Part shown: positions 18,138 through 26,937 of the stretch, in pieces | Layout: each line of letters starts with the position of its first letter | Position numbering within the stretch: position 1 is the first letter of the stretch | DNA from: DATKQJ01 sp035534295 | Lineage (GTDB): Bacteria; Chloroflexota; Dormibacteria; Dormibacterales; Dormibacteraceae | Assembly: GCA_035534295.1 (NCBI GenBank) | Contig: DATLSE010000060.1 | Coordinates: forward strand, 1 to 62,666 | DNA length: 62,666 nt | Direction of reading: 5' to 3' | The notes under the pieces: model-generated | Seen by the model: the letters and a program-made list of their open reading frames with translations, nothing else | What the model was told of the DNA's origin: nothing | The model's database searches: none | Made by a program: the position numbers and the translations under genes

Positions 18138-19223
18138 TTAGAGCGTACCGAGGCTGTGGCGCACCCAGGCTCGGGCCAGACGATCCGCCTCCAACACGTC
18201 CTCCAGGGTCTGCCCCCGAGGCAGGTCCTGGTCCAGCGCGGCGGCGACCGCGGGCACGATGCCGGAGAAGGGCAGCCGGCCGGCCAGGAAGGCTGCCACC
18301 GCCTCCTCGTTGGCCGCGTTCAGCGCCGCCGGCTGGCCACCGCCGGCGCGCGCCGCTCGGCGGGCCAGCTCAACCGCCGGGAAGCGATCTGAATCGAGGG
18401 CATGGAACTCAAGCGGCGACAGATCGGGCACGGCGACGGGGGTGGCCACGCCGGGCAGGCGCCGGGGATAGCTCAGGGCCAGGGCGATGGGCAGGCGCAT
18501 GTCAGGTTGGGACAGCTGCGCCTTGTACGAACCGTCGCGAAAGCGGACCAGAGAGTGCACGACCGACTGGGGATGGACCACGACCTCAATCTGATCCAGG
18601 CTGACCCCGAAGAGGTGGTGAGCCTCGATCAGCTCCAGGCCCTTGTTCATCAGGGTGGCCGAATCGATGCTCACCTTCGGCCCCATCTCCCAGCGGGGAT
18701 GATTCAGCGCCTGATCCTGAGTGACCGAGCTCAGATCCAGATCCGGCCGACCCCAGAATGGGCCCCCACTGGCGGTGAGGACGATCCGCTCCAGGCTCTC
18801 GGCGGCCTCCCCCCAAAGGCACTGCCAGATGGCCGAGTGCTCCGAGTCGACGGGCCGGATCGAGTCCTGGCTGCGGGCCGTGCCCAGAACCAGGGCTCCG
18901 GCCATGACCAGCACCTCCTTGGTCGCCAGCGCGACTCGCTTACCCGCCTGAAGCGCCGCCAGGGTGGGCCGGAGCGCGGCCGCGCCCGGAATCGCGACCA
19001 GGACCAGATCACACGAGGGATGGGTCACCAGCTCCTCGATTCGCTCCTCGGCCCCGCGCTCGTGCGCCCGCACCAGCCGGGCCGGCGCGGGCTCGATCGG
19101 GCTGCTCTGGGTCACCGCCCCGAAGAGTTCGAAGTCCTCGGGATAGCGCGAGATCACCTCTCGCGCCTGGGTCCCGATCGAACCCGAAGCCCCGAGCAGG
19201 ACGATTCGCAGGGGACCGCTCAA
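18138..19223 (-). CDS. dxr: 1-deoxy-D-xylulose 5-phosphate reductoisomerase
   Basis: 361 residues. NADPH site LLGASGSIGTQAREV, catalytic metal motif DSEHSAIWQC, ASGGPFWG and the loop SATLMNKGLELIEAHHLF are all present; it commits carbon to the MEP isoprenoid pathway. The true start is the TTG at 19223, which overlaps the cdsA stop (TTGA). The much longer upstream frame runs antisense-like through cdsA and is rejected because family similarity begins only at LRIVLLGASG. Confidence 0.95.
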   Translation of the reverse strand: MSGPLRIVLLGASGSIGTQAREVISRYPEDFELFGAVTQSSPIEPAPARLVRAHERGAEERIEELVTHPSCDLVLVAIPGAAALRPTLAALQAGKRVALATKEVLVMAGALVLGTARSQDSIRPVDSEHSAIWQCLWGEAAESLERIVLTASGGPFWGRPDLDLSSVTQDQALNHPRWEMGPKVSIDSATLMNKGLELIEAHHLFGVSLDQIEVVVHPQSVVHSLVRFRDGSYKAQLSQPDMRLPIALALSYPRRLPGVATPVAVPDLSPLEFHALDSDRFPAVELARRAARAGGGQPAALNAANEEAVAAFLAGRLPFSGIVPAVAAALDQDLPRGQTLEDVLEADRLARAWVRHSLGTL

Positions 19224-20065
19224 TGCAGCTGGCCGGTGACGGAGAGGAAGAAGATCACCACGATGGGGGCGAACAGGAGGGAGTCGATGCGATCCAGGAC
19301 GCCACCGTGGCCGGGGATCAGATGGGAGGCGTCCTTGACCCGTGCGATGCGCTTCATCTGCGACTCCACGAGGTCGCCGAGAACCGCGCTCAGGCCCACC
19401 AGGAGGCCCAGCGAGGCCGAGTAGAGCAGACCCAGGCCCAGCACCAGGGACGCCCCCAGAATCATCACCACCACCCCGGCCACGATTCCGCCCAGCGCCC
19501 CCTCCAGGGTCTTGCGGGGACTGATCGCGGGGAAGAAAGGCGTTCTCCCCAGGCGTGCCCCGACCAGCAGGGCGCCCGTGTCGGCGACGACGACGGTCAG
19601 GATGGTGAACAGAACCCACTCCCGTCCGCGCGGCAGGCCCAGGGCGTAGAGCTGGAGAAAGTAGCTGAAGGGCAGACCGATGTAGACCGCTCCGGCCAGC
19701 CCCATGGCCCAGCGCCCCAGCCCTTCACGCCGGCCGGGCAGGAAGAGGAACGCGGTCAGGCCTGCGATCAGGGTCAGGGAGAGCACGGCTTCCACGCTGA
19801 TCCCGGCCAGCACGGTAGAGCTGAAGGCGAAATATGCGCCGAGGGGATACAGGATCCAGAGCGGCGCCCGATAGCCCATCCGTCCGGATAGGCCGCGAAA
19901 CTCGAACAGGGCCAGGCCGCCGGCGATCATCACCAATAGCCAGACCCCGAGCGGCCCGGCGTATAGAAGGCCGAGCAGGATGGCGAGGAGTCCGGCTGCG
20001 GTCAGGATCCTGACCCGCAGGTCGCGCTCCGGCTTGTCGACGACCGGCTCCGACCCGGTGCTCAC
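19220..20065 (-). CDS. cdsA: Phosphatidate cytidylyltransferase
   Basis: 281 residues with about eight membrane helices and the CdsA signature SQMKRIARVKDASHLIPGHG followed by GVLDRID. It makes CDP-diacylglycerol for phospholipid synthesis in the inner membrane. The GTG at 20065 overlaps the uppS stop (GTGA); a longer frame upstream lies inside uppS. Standard uppS-cdsA-dxr order. Confidence 0.95.
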   Translation of the reverse strand: MSTGSEPVVDKPERDLRVRILTAAGLLAILLGLLYAGPLGVWLLVMIAGGLALFEFRGLSGRMGYRAPLWILYPLGAYFAFSSTVLAGISVEAVLSLTLIAGLTAFLFLPGRREGLGRWAMGLAGAVYIGLPFSYFLQLYALGLPRGREWVLFTILTVVVADTGALLVGARLGRTPFFPAISPRKTLEGALGGIVAGVVVMILGASLVLGLGLLYSASLGLLVGLSAVLGDLVESQMKRIARVKDASHLIPGHGGVLDRIDSLLFAPIVVIFFLSVTGQLH

Positions 20066-20778
20066 GCCTGAACCAGGTCGGGCCGGCCGCCGAACCGGCG
20101 GGTGCGGCGGCCGAAGTCGTCGATGGCCAGGCGCAGATCGTCGAGGTCGAAGTCGGGCCACAGGGTATCGACCACGTAGAGCTCGGAGTAGGCCGACTGC
20201 CAGAGCAGGAAGTTGCTCATCCGGCTCTCCCCCGCGGTGCGGATGATGAGGTCGGGATCGGGCAGCTCGGGGTGGTAGAGCCGGCGCTCGATCGCCTCGG
20301 GGTCCACTTCCTCGGGGCTGACCCCATCGGCGATCAGGCCTCGCACGGCGTCGACGAGTTCGGCCCGGCCGCCGTAGTTGAGGCAGACATTCAGCACCCC
20401 CCGGCGATTCTCACGCGTTCTGGCCTCGGCCGACTCGATGCGCTCGCGCATGGCCGGGGAGAGCTGGGAGCGCCGCCCACTGACGACGATCCGGATGCCG
20501 CGCTCATGGATCTCGGCGAATTCACGTTCCAGGGTCTCGTGGAAGAGGCGCATGAGCGCCCGCACCTCGGTCTTGGGGCGGGTCCAGTTCTCGGTCGAAA
20601 AGGCATAGACGCTGAGCACCTCAACGCCGAGCTCCTCGCACGCGTACATGACGCGCTTGATGGCGCGCACGCCGGCGCGATGCCCGAAGCTGTGACCGCG
20701 GCCGCGCCGCTGGGCCCAGCGCCCGTTGCCGTCCATGATGATGCCGATGTGGCGAGGGACGGAGGTGGTCTGGTCCAC
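20062..20778 (-). CDS. uppS: Isoprenyl transferase (undecaprenyl diphosphate synthase)
   Basis: 238 residues. Z-prenyltransferase hallmarks: HIGIIMDGNGRWAQRRG (catalytic Asp and P-loop), GHRAG, YAFSTENWTRP, and the C-terminal DLIIRTAGESRMSNFLLWQS. It builds the lipid carrier for peptidoglycan and other envelope polymers. GTG start 15 nt after frr. Confidence 0.96.
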   Translation of the reverse strand: MDQTTSVPRHIGIIMDGNGRWAQRRGRGHSFGHRAGVRAIKRVMYACEELGVEVLSVYAFSTENWTRPKTEVRALMRLFHETLEREFAEIHERGIRIVVSGRRSQLSPAMRERIESAEARTRENRRGVLNVCLNYGGRAELVDAVRGLIADGVSPEEVDPEAIERRLYHPELPDPDLIIRTAGESRMSNFLLWQSAYSELYVVDTLWPDFDLDDLRLAIDDFGRRTRRFGGRPDLVQA

Positions 20779-20793
20779 GGGGCTGAGGTCCGG

Positions 20794-21354
20794 CTAGACC
20801 TCCATCACCTCGGCTTCCTTGCCCATCGCCATGGCGTCGATTCGCGCCACGTGCCCGTCGGTGATGCGCTGCAGGTGTTCTTGGGCGCGCTTTGACTGGT
20901 CCTCTGGAATCTCGCCCGCCTTGGCCCGCTCCTGGAGCCGGTGGTTCTCGTCCCGGCGGACGTTGCGCACCGCCACCCGCGCCTCCTCCGCCCGCGCCCG
21001 CACCATCTTGACGAAGTCCCGCCGCCGCTCCTCGGTCAGAGGCGGGATGGGGACGCGGATGGTCTGTCCGTCGCTGGCCGGGTTGAGCCCCAATCCAGAC
21101 TCCCGGATGGCCTTCTCCACGACCTGGACCTGGCCCCGGTCATAGACCTGGACCACGATCAATCGCGCCTCGGGGGTGGAGATCTGGGCCAGCTCGCGCA
21201 GCGGGGTCGGGGTCCCGTAGTAGGGCACCTGGATGTGGTCGACCAGGGCCGGATTGGCGCGCCCGGTGCGGATCGTCTGCAGCTCCCCGGCCAGGTGCTC
21301 CAGGCTCTTGCCCATCTTGAGCTCGGCCTCGTTAAGGATCGGCTCGGTGCTCAT
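20794..21354 (-). CDS. frr: Ribosome recycling factor
   Basis: 186 residues, normal length. The family blocks LQTIRTGRANPALVD near residue 26 and LTEERRRDFVKMVRARAEEARVAVRNVRRDE near residue 115 are intact. It splits post-termination ribosomes together with EF-G. The ATG overlaps the pyrH stop (ATGA). Confidence 0.97.
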   Translation of the reverse strand: MSTEPILNEAELKMGKSLEHLAGELQTIRTGRANPALVDHIQVPYYGTPTPLRELAQISTPEARLIVVQVYDRGQVQVVEKAIRESGLGLNPASDGQTIRVPIPPLTEERRRDFVKMVRARAEEARVAVRNVRRDENHRLQERAKAGEIPEDQSKRAQEHLQRITDGHVARIDAMAMGKEAEVMEV

Positions 21355-22076
21355 TTGGCGCTGCCGATCAAGGTTCCGATGTCCTCACCCAGGATCACCC
21401 TCTCCATGTTGCCCTCCTTCAACAGGTCGAAGACCACGATCGGGACTCCATTGTCCATGCACAGGGTGAGGGCGGTGTTGTCCATGACCTCGATGCCGCG
21501 ATTCAGCATTTCCAGGTATTCGACCCGAGCCAGCTTGACCGCGGTGGGATCGGTCTTGGGGTCAGCGGTGTACACCCCGTCCACCCGGGTCGCCTTCAAG
21601 ACCACGTCCGCTCCCAGCTCGACCGCGCGCAGGGCGGCGGTGGTGTCGGTGGTGAAGTAGGGGTTGCCGATGCCGCCGGCAAGGAGGATGACCCTTCCCT
21701 TCTCCAGGTGACTTAGGGCCACCCGCCGGATGTAGGGCTCGGCCACCTGGTTCATCTGGATCGCGGTCATGGTCCTGACCTCGAGCCCGAGCTGCTCCAG
21801 GCCCTCCTGCAGGGCCAGCGAGTTGATGACCGTGCCGAGCATTCCCATGTAGTCCCCGGTGGCGCGATCGAAGCCGCGGTTGGAGGCGGCAAGACCGCGG
21901 AAGATGTTGCCTCCGCCGACCACCAGCGCCACCTGCACCCCGTGCTCGGTGACCTGCTTCAGCTGCCGGCTGACGCTGCGTACAACCTCGAAGTCAATGC
22001 CGTAGTCACGGCTCCCGCCCAGCGCCTCGCCGCTCAGCTTGAGCAGAACCCGGCGGTAGGAAGGCTCGACCGCCAC
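21351..22076 (-). CDS. pyrH: UMP kinase
   Basis: 241 residues of the amino-acid-kinase fold: LLKLSGEALGG, VVGGGNIFRGL, DYMGMLGTVINSLALQEGL and VDGVYTADPKTDP. It phosphorylates UMP in pyrimidine synthesis. GTG start 8 nt after tsf, in the conserved rpsB-tsf-pyrH-frr order. Confidence 0.97.
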   Translation of the reverse strand: MAVEPSYRRVLLKLSGEALGGSRDYGIDFEVVRSVSRQLKQVTEHGVQVALVVGGGNIFRGLAASNRGFDRATGDYMGMLGTVINSLALQEGLEQLGLEVRTMTAIQMNQVAEPYIRRVALSHLEKGRVILLAGGIGNPYFTTDTTAALRAVELGADVVLKATRVDGVYTADPKTDPTAVKLARVEYLEMLNRGIEVMDNTALTLCMDNGVPIVVFDLLKEGNMERVILGEDIGTLIGSAK

Positions 22077-22084
22077 CTTGGGGC

Positions 22085-22699
22085 TCAGCCCTCGCGGATG
22101 CTGAAGCGGCTGAAGCGGCGCACGCTGATGTTCTCCTGGATCTTGGAGCCGACCTCGGCGATGAGATCACGGACCGGCACCTTGGGGTCGCGCACGTAGG
22201 GCTGGTCCAAAAGACAGTTGTCGCGGAAGAAGGCCTCAATCTGGCCCTCCACGATTTTGTCCAGCGCCCCCTCGGGCCGCTTCTCGTCCACCGCGCGGCT
22301 CCGGTAGAGTTCGCGCTCGGACGCTACCAGCTCGGCCGGAACCTCCTCCCGAGACACCCAGCGCGGGGCGGCGGCGGCGATGTGCAGCGCGAGCTCGCGG
22401 ACGAGCTGGCGGAAGTCCTCGCCCTTGGCCACGAAGTCGCTCTCGCAGTTGACCTCGACCAACACCCCGACCTGAGGCGGATAGTCCTCCGAGGTGCGGT
22501 GCAGGTAGGCCTCGACCACCCCGTTGGAGGTCTCCCGACCGGCCCGGCCGGCGGCCTTGGCGATGCCTCGCTGGCGCAGCCACGCCACCGCCTGCTCGAT
22601 GTCGCCGTCGGTCTCCTGCAGGGCGCGCTTGCAGTCCATCATCCCCGCCCCGGTCAGGTCGCGAAGGCGCTTGACCTGATCCATGCTGACTTCCGCCAT
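22085..22699 (-). CDS. tsf: Elongation factor Ts (short form)
   Basis: 204 residues, the short EF-Ts seen in many non-proteobacterial lineages. The N-terminal UBA-like domain (KRLRDLTGAGMMDCKRALQE) and the TDFVAKxxxF-type core motif (NCESDFVAKGEDF near residue 80) are present; it recycles EF-Tu. The ATG shares one base with the rpsB stop (TGATG). Confidence 0.97.
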   Translation of the reverse strand: MAEVSMDQVKRLRDLTGAGMMDCKRALQETDGDIEQAVAWLRQRGIAKAAGRAGRETSNGVVEAYLHRTSEDYPPQVGVLVEVNCESDFVAKGEDFRQLVRELALHIAAAAPRWVSREEVPAELVASERELYRSRAVDEKRPEGALDKIVEGQIEAFFRDNCLLDQPYVRDPKVPVRDLIAEVGSKIQENISVRRFSRFSIREG

Positions 22700-23544
22700 C
22701 AGCGCAGCTCCTCATCGTCGCTGCGATCCAAGAACTCGTCCTCGGACACGTCGGGTAGGTAGTCCTCCTCGTCCATGTATTCCTCCAGCAGCTCGTCGTA
22801 GCGCGGGGTCTCCAAGAACTCGCGCTCCTCCATCGAGGGCAGCTGCTCGCCGCGCTCCATCGCCTGCTGGCGACCCTCCAGACAGGCGTCGGCCATCTTG
22901 GAGGTGAGCAGCTTGACCGCCCGGATGGCGTCGTCGTTGCCCGGGATCACGTACTGGATCATGTCGGGATCGCAATTCGAGTCGGTGATGCCCACGACCG
23001 GGATGTGAAGCCGGTTGGCCTCGGTCACCGCGATGTGCTCCTTGCGCGGATCGACGACGAAGACGGCTCCCGGCAACCTCTTCATGTCGGCGATGCCATC
23101 GAAGTGATACATAAGCCGGTCGAGCTCATCCTGAAGCCCCTTGGCCTCCTTCTTGGAGAGGAGCTCGAACTGGCCTCCCTGCTGCATGCGTCGCAGCTCC
23201 TGGAGGCGCTCGATGCGCTTTTTGACGGTGCTGAAGTTGGTCAGCATGCCACCCATCCAGCGCCGGTTGACAAAGAACATGCCGCAGCGTGCGGCCTCGG
23301 TCTGGATCGTTTCCTGGGCTTGCTTTTTGGTTCCCACGAAGAGCACCGGGCGCCCGGTGGCCGCCACCTCCTTGACGAAGTTGAGGGAATCGTCGAGGAG
23401 TTTGACCGTCTTCTGCAGGTCGATGATGTGAATGCCGTTGCGGGCCGTGAATATGTACGGCCGCATCTTGGGGTTCCAGCGGCTGGTCTGGTGTCCGAAA
23501 TGGACCCCGGCCTCCAACAGCTGCTTTAGGCTGACTTGGGACAC
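22699..23544 (-). CDS. rpsB: 30S ribosomal protein S2
   Basis: 281 residues from the GTG at 23544, which has AGGGAGGT 8 nt upstream; the longer frame back to 23649 is rejected. Family blocks LLEAGVHFGHQTSRWNPKM, FVGTKKQAQ, NRRWMGGMLTNF and GITDSNCDPDMIQYVIPGND are present. The C-terminus has a 45-residue acidic tail (EEYMDEEDYLPDVSEDEF), longer than in E. coli. Leader of about 100 nt from a TAAAAT -10 at 23648-23653. Confidence 0.97.
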   Translation of the reverse strand: MSQVSLKQLLEAGVHFGHQTSRWNPKMRPYIFTARNGIHIIDLQKTVKLLDDSLNFVKEVAATGRPVLFVGTKKQAQETIQTEAARCGMFFVNRRWMGGMLTNFSTVKKRIERLQELRRMQQGGQFELLSKKEAKGLQDELDRLMYHFDGIADMKRLPGAVFVVDPRKEHIAVTEANRLHIPVVGITDSNCDPDMIQYVIPGNDDAIRAVKLLTSKMADACLEGRQQAMERGEQLPSMEEREFLETPRYDELLEEYMDEEDYLPDVSEDEFLDRSDDEELR

Positions 23545-23647
23545 GGGTCGGTACCTCCCTGTTGTTCCTCCGCCCGGCGGTTGACCTCGAGTGAGGACAG
23601 GGGACCGCGCCCGGCGTGTGTGATGTGCCGCGGCGGCGGCCGAGGCC

Positions 23648-23653
23648 ATTTTA
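23648..23653 (-). promoter_or_regulatory. Putative -10 element of the rpsB operon
   Basis: TAAAAT on the minus strand about 100 nt upstream of rpsB. Unlike most operon heads here, this transcript would carry a real leader, where S2 or another factor could act; no specific fold was identified. Confidence 0.45.
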
Positions 23654-23666
23654 GCCCGGCGTCAGC

Positions 23667-25904
23667 TCAGGCCGTCTTCTTCTGCTGGGGACCGCGACAG
23701 CGCGGGTAGTCGCTGCACGACTTGAAGCTGCCGTAGCGGCCCCGGCGCATCACCATGGGCTTGCCGCAGAGCGGGCAGGCCTCCTCCAGAGGCTGGGGCT
23801 CGGCCCCCTTCTTGTCCCCCCCGGGGTTGGCCCGGTAATCGCACTCGGGATACCGGCTGCAGGCCAGGAAGGGACCGTAGCGACCCTGGCGCTGGAGCAG
23901 CTCACCCTCCTGACAGCGCGGGCACGCGGTTCCGGTGGGCTCGGCCGGGGCCCGCTCCTGCTTTTGGATGTAGCGGCATTCGGGATACCCCGAGCAACCC
24001 ACGAATTCGCCGTAGCGGCCGCGGCGGCGCTGCAGGGGGCGCCCGCAATCGGGGCAGGCCTCCTCCAGCAGGGCCGGTCCGGCCGCCTCCCCGCTGGCGC
24101 TCAGGTTCTCCCGGTAGCGACACTCGGGATAGCGAGAACAGCCCTTGAAGGGACCGTATCGGCTGGCCTTCAGCACCAGGTGGCCCTGATGGCAACTCGG
24201 GCATTCCTCCCCGGTGTCGGCGGGCATCGCGGCCTCGGCCGCGCCCAGCATCTGCTCCAGCGGCTGATAGAAGTCACGCACCACGGGGATCCACTCCGCC
24301 CGCCCCTGCTCCACCTCGTCCAGCCTCTCCTCCATCCGGGCGGTGAACTTCTCATCCGAGATGGAGGGGAAGTGGTCGGTCATGATCTGGTTCACCGCCT
24401 CCCCCAAGGGGGTGGGGTGAAGGCGGCGCTCGCGCTGCTCGACGTATTTGTGGTCCTGGATCGTGGCCACGATGTTGGCGTAGGTGGACGGGCGCCCGAC
24501 GCCTCGCTTTTCCAGCTCGTTGATCAGCGTCGCCTCCGAGTAGCGCGCCGGCGGCTGGGTGAAGTGCTGCTCCAGCTCCAACCCGCCGAAGCTCAGGACC
24601 TGACCCGACTCGAGCTCGGGCAGACGGCCCTCGTCGTCGTCGGCGTCGCGCTCCCACACCCGGTAGAAGCCGTCGAAGCTGAGCACCGAACCGCTGGCCC
24701 GGAACTGGAAGCCCCCGGCTGAGATCTCAGCCGCGGTCTGCTCGTAGCGCGCCGGAGCCATCCGGCTGGCCACAAAGCGGCGCCAGATCAGCTCGTACAG
24801 ACGCATCTGGTCCGCGCTCAAATACTGGCGGACGTCCTCGGGCCGGCGCCCCGGATCGGTGGGCCGGATGGCCTCGTGGGCCTCTTGGGCCCCCGGGCGC
24901 GCCTTGTCCTGGCGCGGCCGGCCGATGTAGCCCTCGCCGAAGCTGGATCCGATCAGCGCCTTGACCTCGGACTCCGCCTGCTCGGAGACGCGGCTCGAGT
25001 CGGTGCGCATATAGGTGATGAGTCCGGTCGCCCCTTCGGCCCCCAGCTCCACCCCCTCGTACAGATCCTGGGCCACGCGCATGGTCTTGCGGGGCGCGAA
25101 GCGAAGCCGGCTCGAGGCCTCCTGCTGGAGCGTGGAGGTGATGTAGGCCGGGCCGGCCGACTTGGAGCGCTGCTTGCGCTCGATCTCGCCCACGCGGTAC
25201 TCCGCCCCGGCCAGAGCGTCGCGCGCCGCCTCGGCTTCGGCGCTGGTCTTGAGCTCCAGCTTGCCCTCCGGTCCAGCCGTCAGCCGGGCCTTAAAGCGCG
25301 CCTCCTCGCCAGCTCGGGAGAGAAGGGCGTCCACCGTCCACGACTCCTCGGCCGTGAACTCTCTGATCTCCTGCTCGCGGCTCACGACCAGGCGCAGCGC
25401 CACCGATTGCACCCGGCCCGCCCCGATGCCCTTCTGCACCTTGCTCCACAGGAACGGGCTCAGCCGGTAGCCCACCAGGCGGTCCACGACACGCCGGGCC
25501 TGCTGGGCGTTGACCAGGCGCATGTCGATACTCCGGGGCTGCTCCAGGGCCTTGAGCACGGCCTGACTCGTGATCTCGTGGAACTCGATCCGGCGCGGAT
25601 CCCGGAGCTTTAAGACCTCGGCCAGGTGCCAGGCGATGGCCTCGCCCTCGCGATCGGGGTCGGAGGCCAGGATCACCTCCCCGTCCTTACCCACCGCCTT
25701 GCGCAGGTCGCTGATGGTCTGCTTCTTGCTCTCCACCACCTCGTACTTGGGCTCGAAGTCGCGATCGACGTCGACGGCCATGGTGCGCTCGGGCAGGTCG
25801 CGGACGTGGCCCATCGAGGCTCGGACGTCGAAGCGATCCCCGAGGAAACGCTTGAGCGTCCGCGCCTTGGCCGGCGACTCGACGATGATGAGACCTTCTG
25901 ACAC
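23667..25904 (-). CDS. topA: DNA topoisomerase I
   Basis: 745 residues. TOPRIM at the N-terminus (VESPAKARTLKRFLG, SDPDREGEAIAWHL), active-site Tyr in GLITYMRTDSSRVS, then four C4 zinc-ribbon modules at the C-terminus (each C-x2-C...CSxYPxC), one more than E. coli. It relaxes negative supercoils. GTG start with TAGGTT 7 nt upstream, so probably leaderless. It ends about 120 nt before the rpsB start and may share a transcript. Confidence 0.97.
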   Translation of the reverse strand: MSEGLIIVESPAKARTLKRFLGDRFDVRASMGHVRDLPERTMAVDVDRDFEPKYEVVESKKQTISDLRKAVGKDGEVILASDPDREGEAIAWHLAEVLKLRDPRRIEFHEITSQAVLKALEQPRSIDMRLVNAQQARRVVDRLVGYRLSPFLWSKVQKGIGAGRVQSVALRLVVSREQEIREFTAEESWTVDALLSRAGEEARFKARLTAGPEGKLELKTSAEAEAARDALAGAEYRVGEIERKQRSKSAGPAYITSTLQQEASSRLRFAPRKTMRVAQDLYEGVELGAEGATGLITYMRTDSSRVSEQAESEVKALIGSSFGEGYIGRPRQDKARPGAQEAHEAIRPTDPGRRPEDVRQYLSADQMRLYELIWRRFVASRMAPARYEQTAAEISAGGFQFRASGSVLSFDGFYRVWERDADDDEGRLPELESGQVLSFGGLELEQHFTQPPARYSEATLINELEKRGVGRPSTYANIVATIQDHKYVEQRERRLHPTPLGEAVNQIMTDHFPSISDEKFTARMEERLDEVEQGRAEWIPVVRDFYQPLEQMLGAAEAAMPADTGEECPSCHQGHLVLKASRYGPFKGCSRYPECRYRENLSASGEAAGPALLEEACPDCGRPLQRRRGRYGEFVGCSGYPECRYIQKQERAPAEPTGTACPRCQEGELLQRQGRYGPFLACSRYPECDYRANPGGDKKGAEPQPLEEACPLCGKPMVMRRGRYGSFKSCSDYPRCRGPQQKKTA

Positions 25905-25911
25905 AGCCCTA

Positions 25912-25917
25912 AACCTA
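25912..25917 (-). promoter_or_regulatory. Putative -10 element of topA
   Basis: TAGGTT on the minus strand with a 7-nt spacer to the GTG start; predicts a leaderless mRNA. Confidence 0.45.
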
Positions 25918-25988
25918 CTTCGACCTGAGCGGACTTGTTCCGCGGCGCTGCACTTTATCCGATTGCCGCCTGCGCCCGTCCCCCGAGC

Positions 25989-26852
25989 TCATCCCCCCTC
26001 CTCGGGAGGCGGCAGCGGCAGTTCCGGCTCGGCCGTCCAGGTGCCATCCTGCCCCAGGTATCCGGCTGGGGAGTCCATCTCGTGCGAGAGCACGAGCAGC
26101 TGGCGATGGCGCTGGGCCCGATCCAGGATCAGAGCCTTGGCCCGCAGGGTGGCGAGCAGGTCCAGATCGGCCGCCGCCGTCCAGCCCAGGCGCAGGTGCG
26201 GGCGCATCGGGATCAGATCCCCGGTGAAGACCACCGCCAGCTCGTCGTTGGGGGCCACGGTCACGATCTGGTGCCCGGGAGTATGGCCCCCGGTCAGCTG
26301 CAGGCTCAGGCCGGGCAGCAGCTCCACGTCGCCGTCGACGAGTTCGAGAAGGCCTCGCGCCTCGACCGGGAGGATGTCCTGGGGCAGAAATGCCGGGCGG
26401 CTGCGGACGTCGGGGTCGAGGGCGAAGTCCCATTCCCGGCGCTGGACGAAGAGGCGGGCGCGAGGAAAGGTGAGCTCGTAGGCGCCGGCGGCGCTGCGCC
26501 GGGTGAGCCCGCCCGAGTGGTCCCAGTGGAGATGGCTGGCCGTGACCATGTCGACCTCATCGGGCCGGATGCCCAGACGCCGCAGACCGCCGAGCAGGGC
26601 GTCGGGCGACCACACCCCCGACTGGGCCGCCCGCTTGGCCTCGAGCTTGGTCCCGATTCCGGTCTCCACCACCACCGTCCGGCCTCGGTGGCGGACCACC
26701 AGGGCCACGCAGGCGGCGTCGATCAGATTGCCCTCGTCGGACGGCTTGTGACGCTCCCACAGCACCTTGGGCACGACCCCGAACATGGTTCCGCCGTCGG
26801 GACGCCAGCCCCCGGCGCAGATCAGGTGGAGCTCGAAGTCGCCCAGCCGCAT
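25989..26852 (-). CDS. MBL-fold hydrolase, N-acyl-homoserine-lactonase-like
   Basis: 287 residues. Metal motif ASHLHWDHSGG (HxHxDH), then GGHTPGHQ, FTGDLIP and LSHEMD give the full set of ligands. The sequence between (FPRARLFVQRREWDFAL) is typical of the AttM/AiiB-like branch, many of which open lactone rings; substrate is uncertain. The ATG has CAGAAT exactly 6 nt upstream. Divergent from the DNA ligase across 85 nt that carries both start sites. Confidence 0.82.
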   Translation of the reverse strand: MRLGDFELHLICAGGWRPDGGTMFGVVPKVLWERHKPSDEGNLIDAACVALVVRHRGRTVVVETGIGTKLEAKRAAQSGVWSPDALLGGLRRLGIRPDEVDMVTASHLHWDHSGGLTRRSAAGAYELTFPRARLFVQRREWDFALDPDVRSRPAFLPQDILPVEARGLLELVDGDVELLPGLSLQLTGGHTPGHQIVTVAPNDELAVVFTGDLIPMRPHLRLGWTAAADLDLLATLRAKALILDRAQRHRQLLVLSHEMDSPAGYLGQDGTWTAEPELPLPPPEEGG

Positions 26853-26858
26853 GGCGCC

Positions 26859-26864
26859 ATTCTG
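26859..26864 (-). promoter_or_regulatory. Putative -10 element of the lactonase-like gene
   Basis: CAGAAT on the minus strand, 6 nt before the ATG. It matches TANNNT except for the first base; the same hexamer stands 7 nt before ftsY. Confidence 0.35.
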
Positions 26865-26925
26865 CGCTCCGCTGCCGAGGCTGCGAGCGCGCTCAGGAAG
26901 AGCAGGTCCAGCGTTCGGGGGGACT

Positions 26926-26931
26926 TACCCT
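26926..26931 (+). promoter_or_regulatory. Putative -10 element of the DNA ligase gene
   Basis: TACCCT with a 6-nt spacer to the GTG at 26938. It supports that GTG as a leaderless start, since there is no ribosome-binding site. Confidence 0.45.
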
Positions 26932-26937
26932 TAGGCC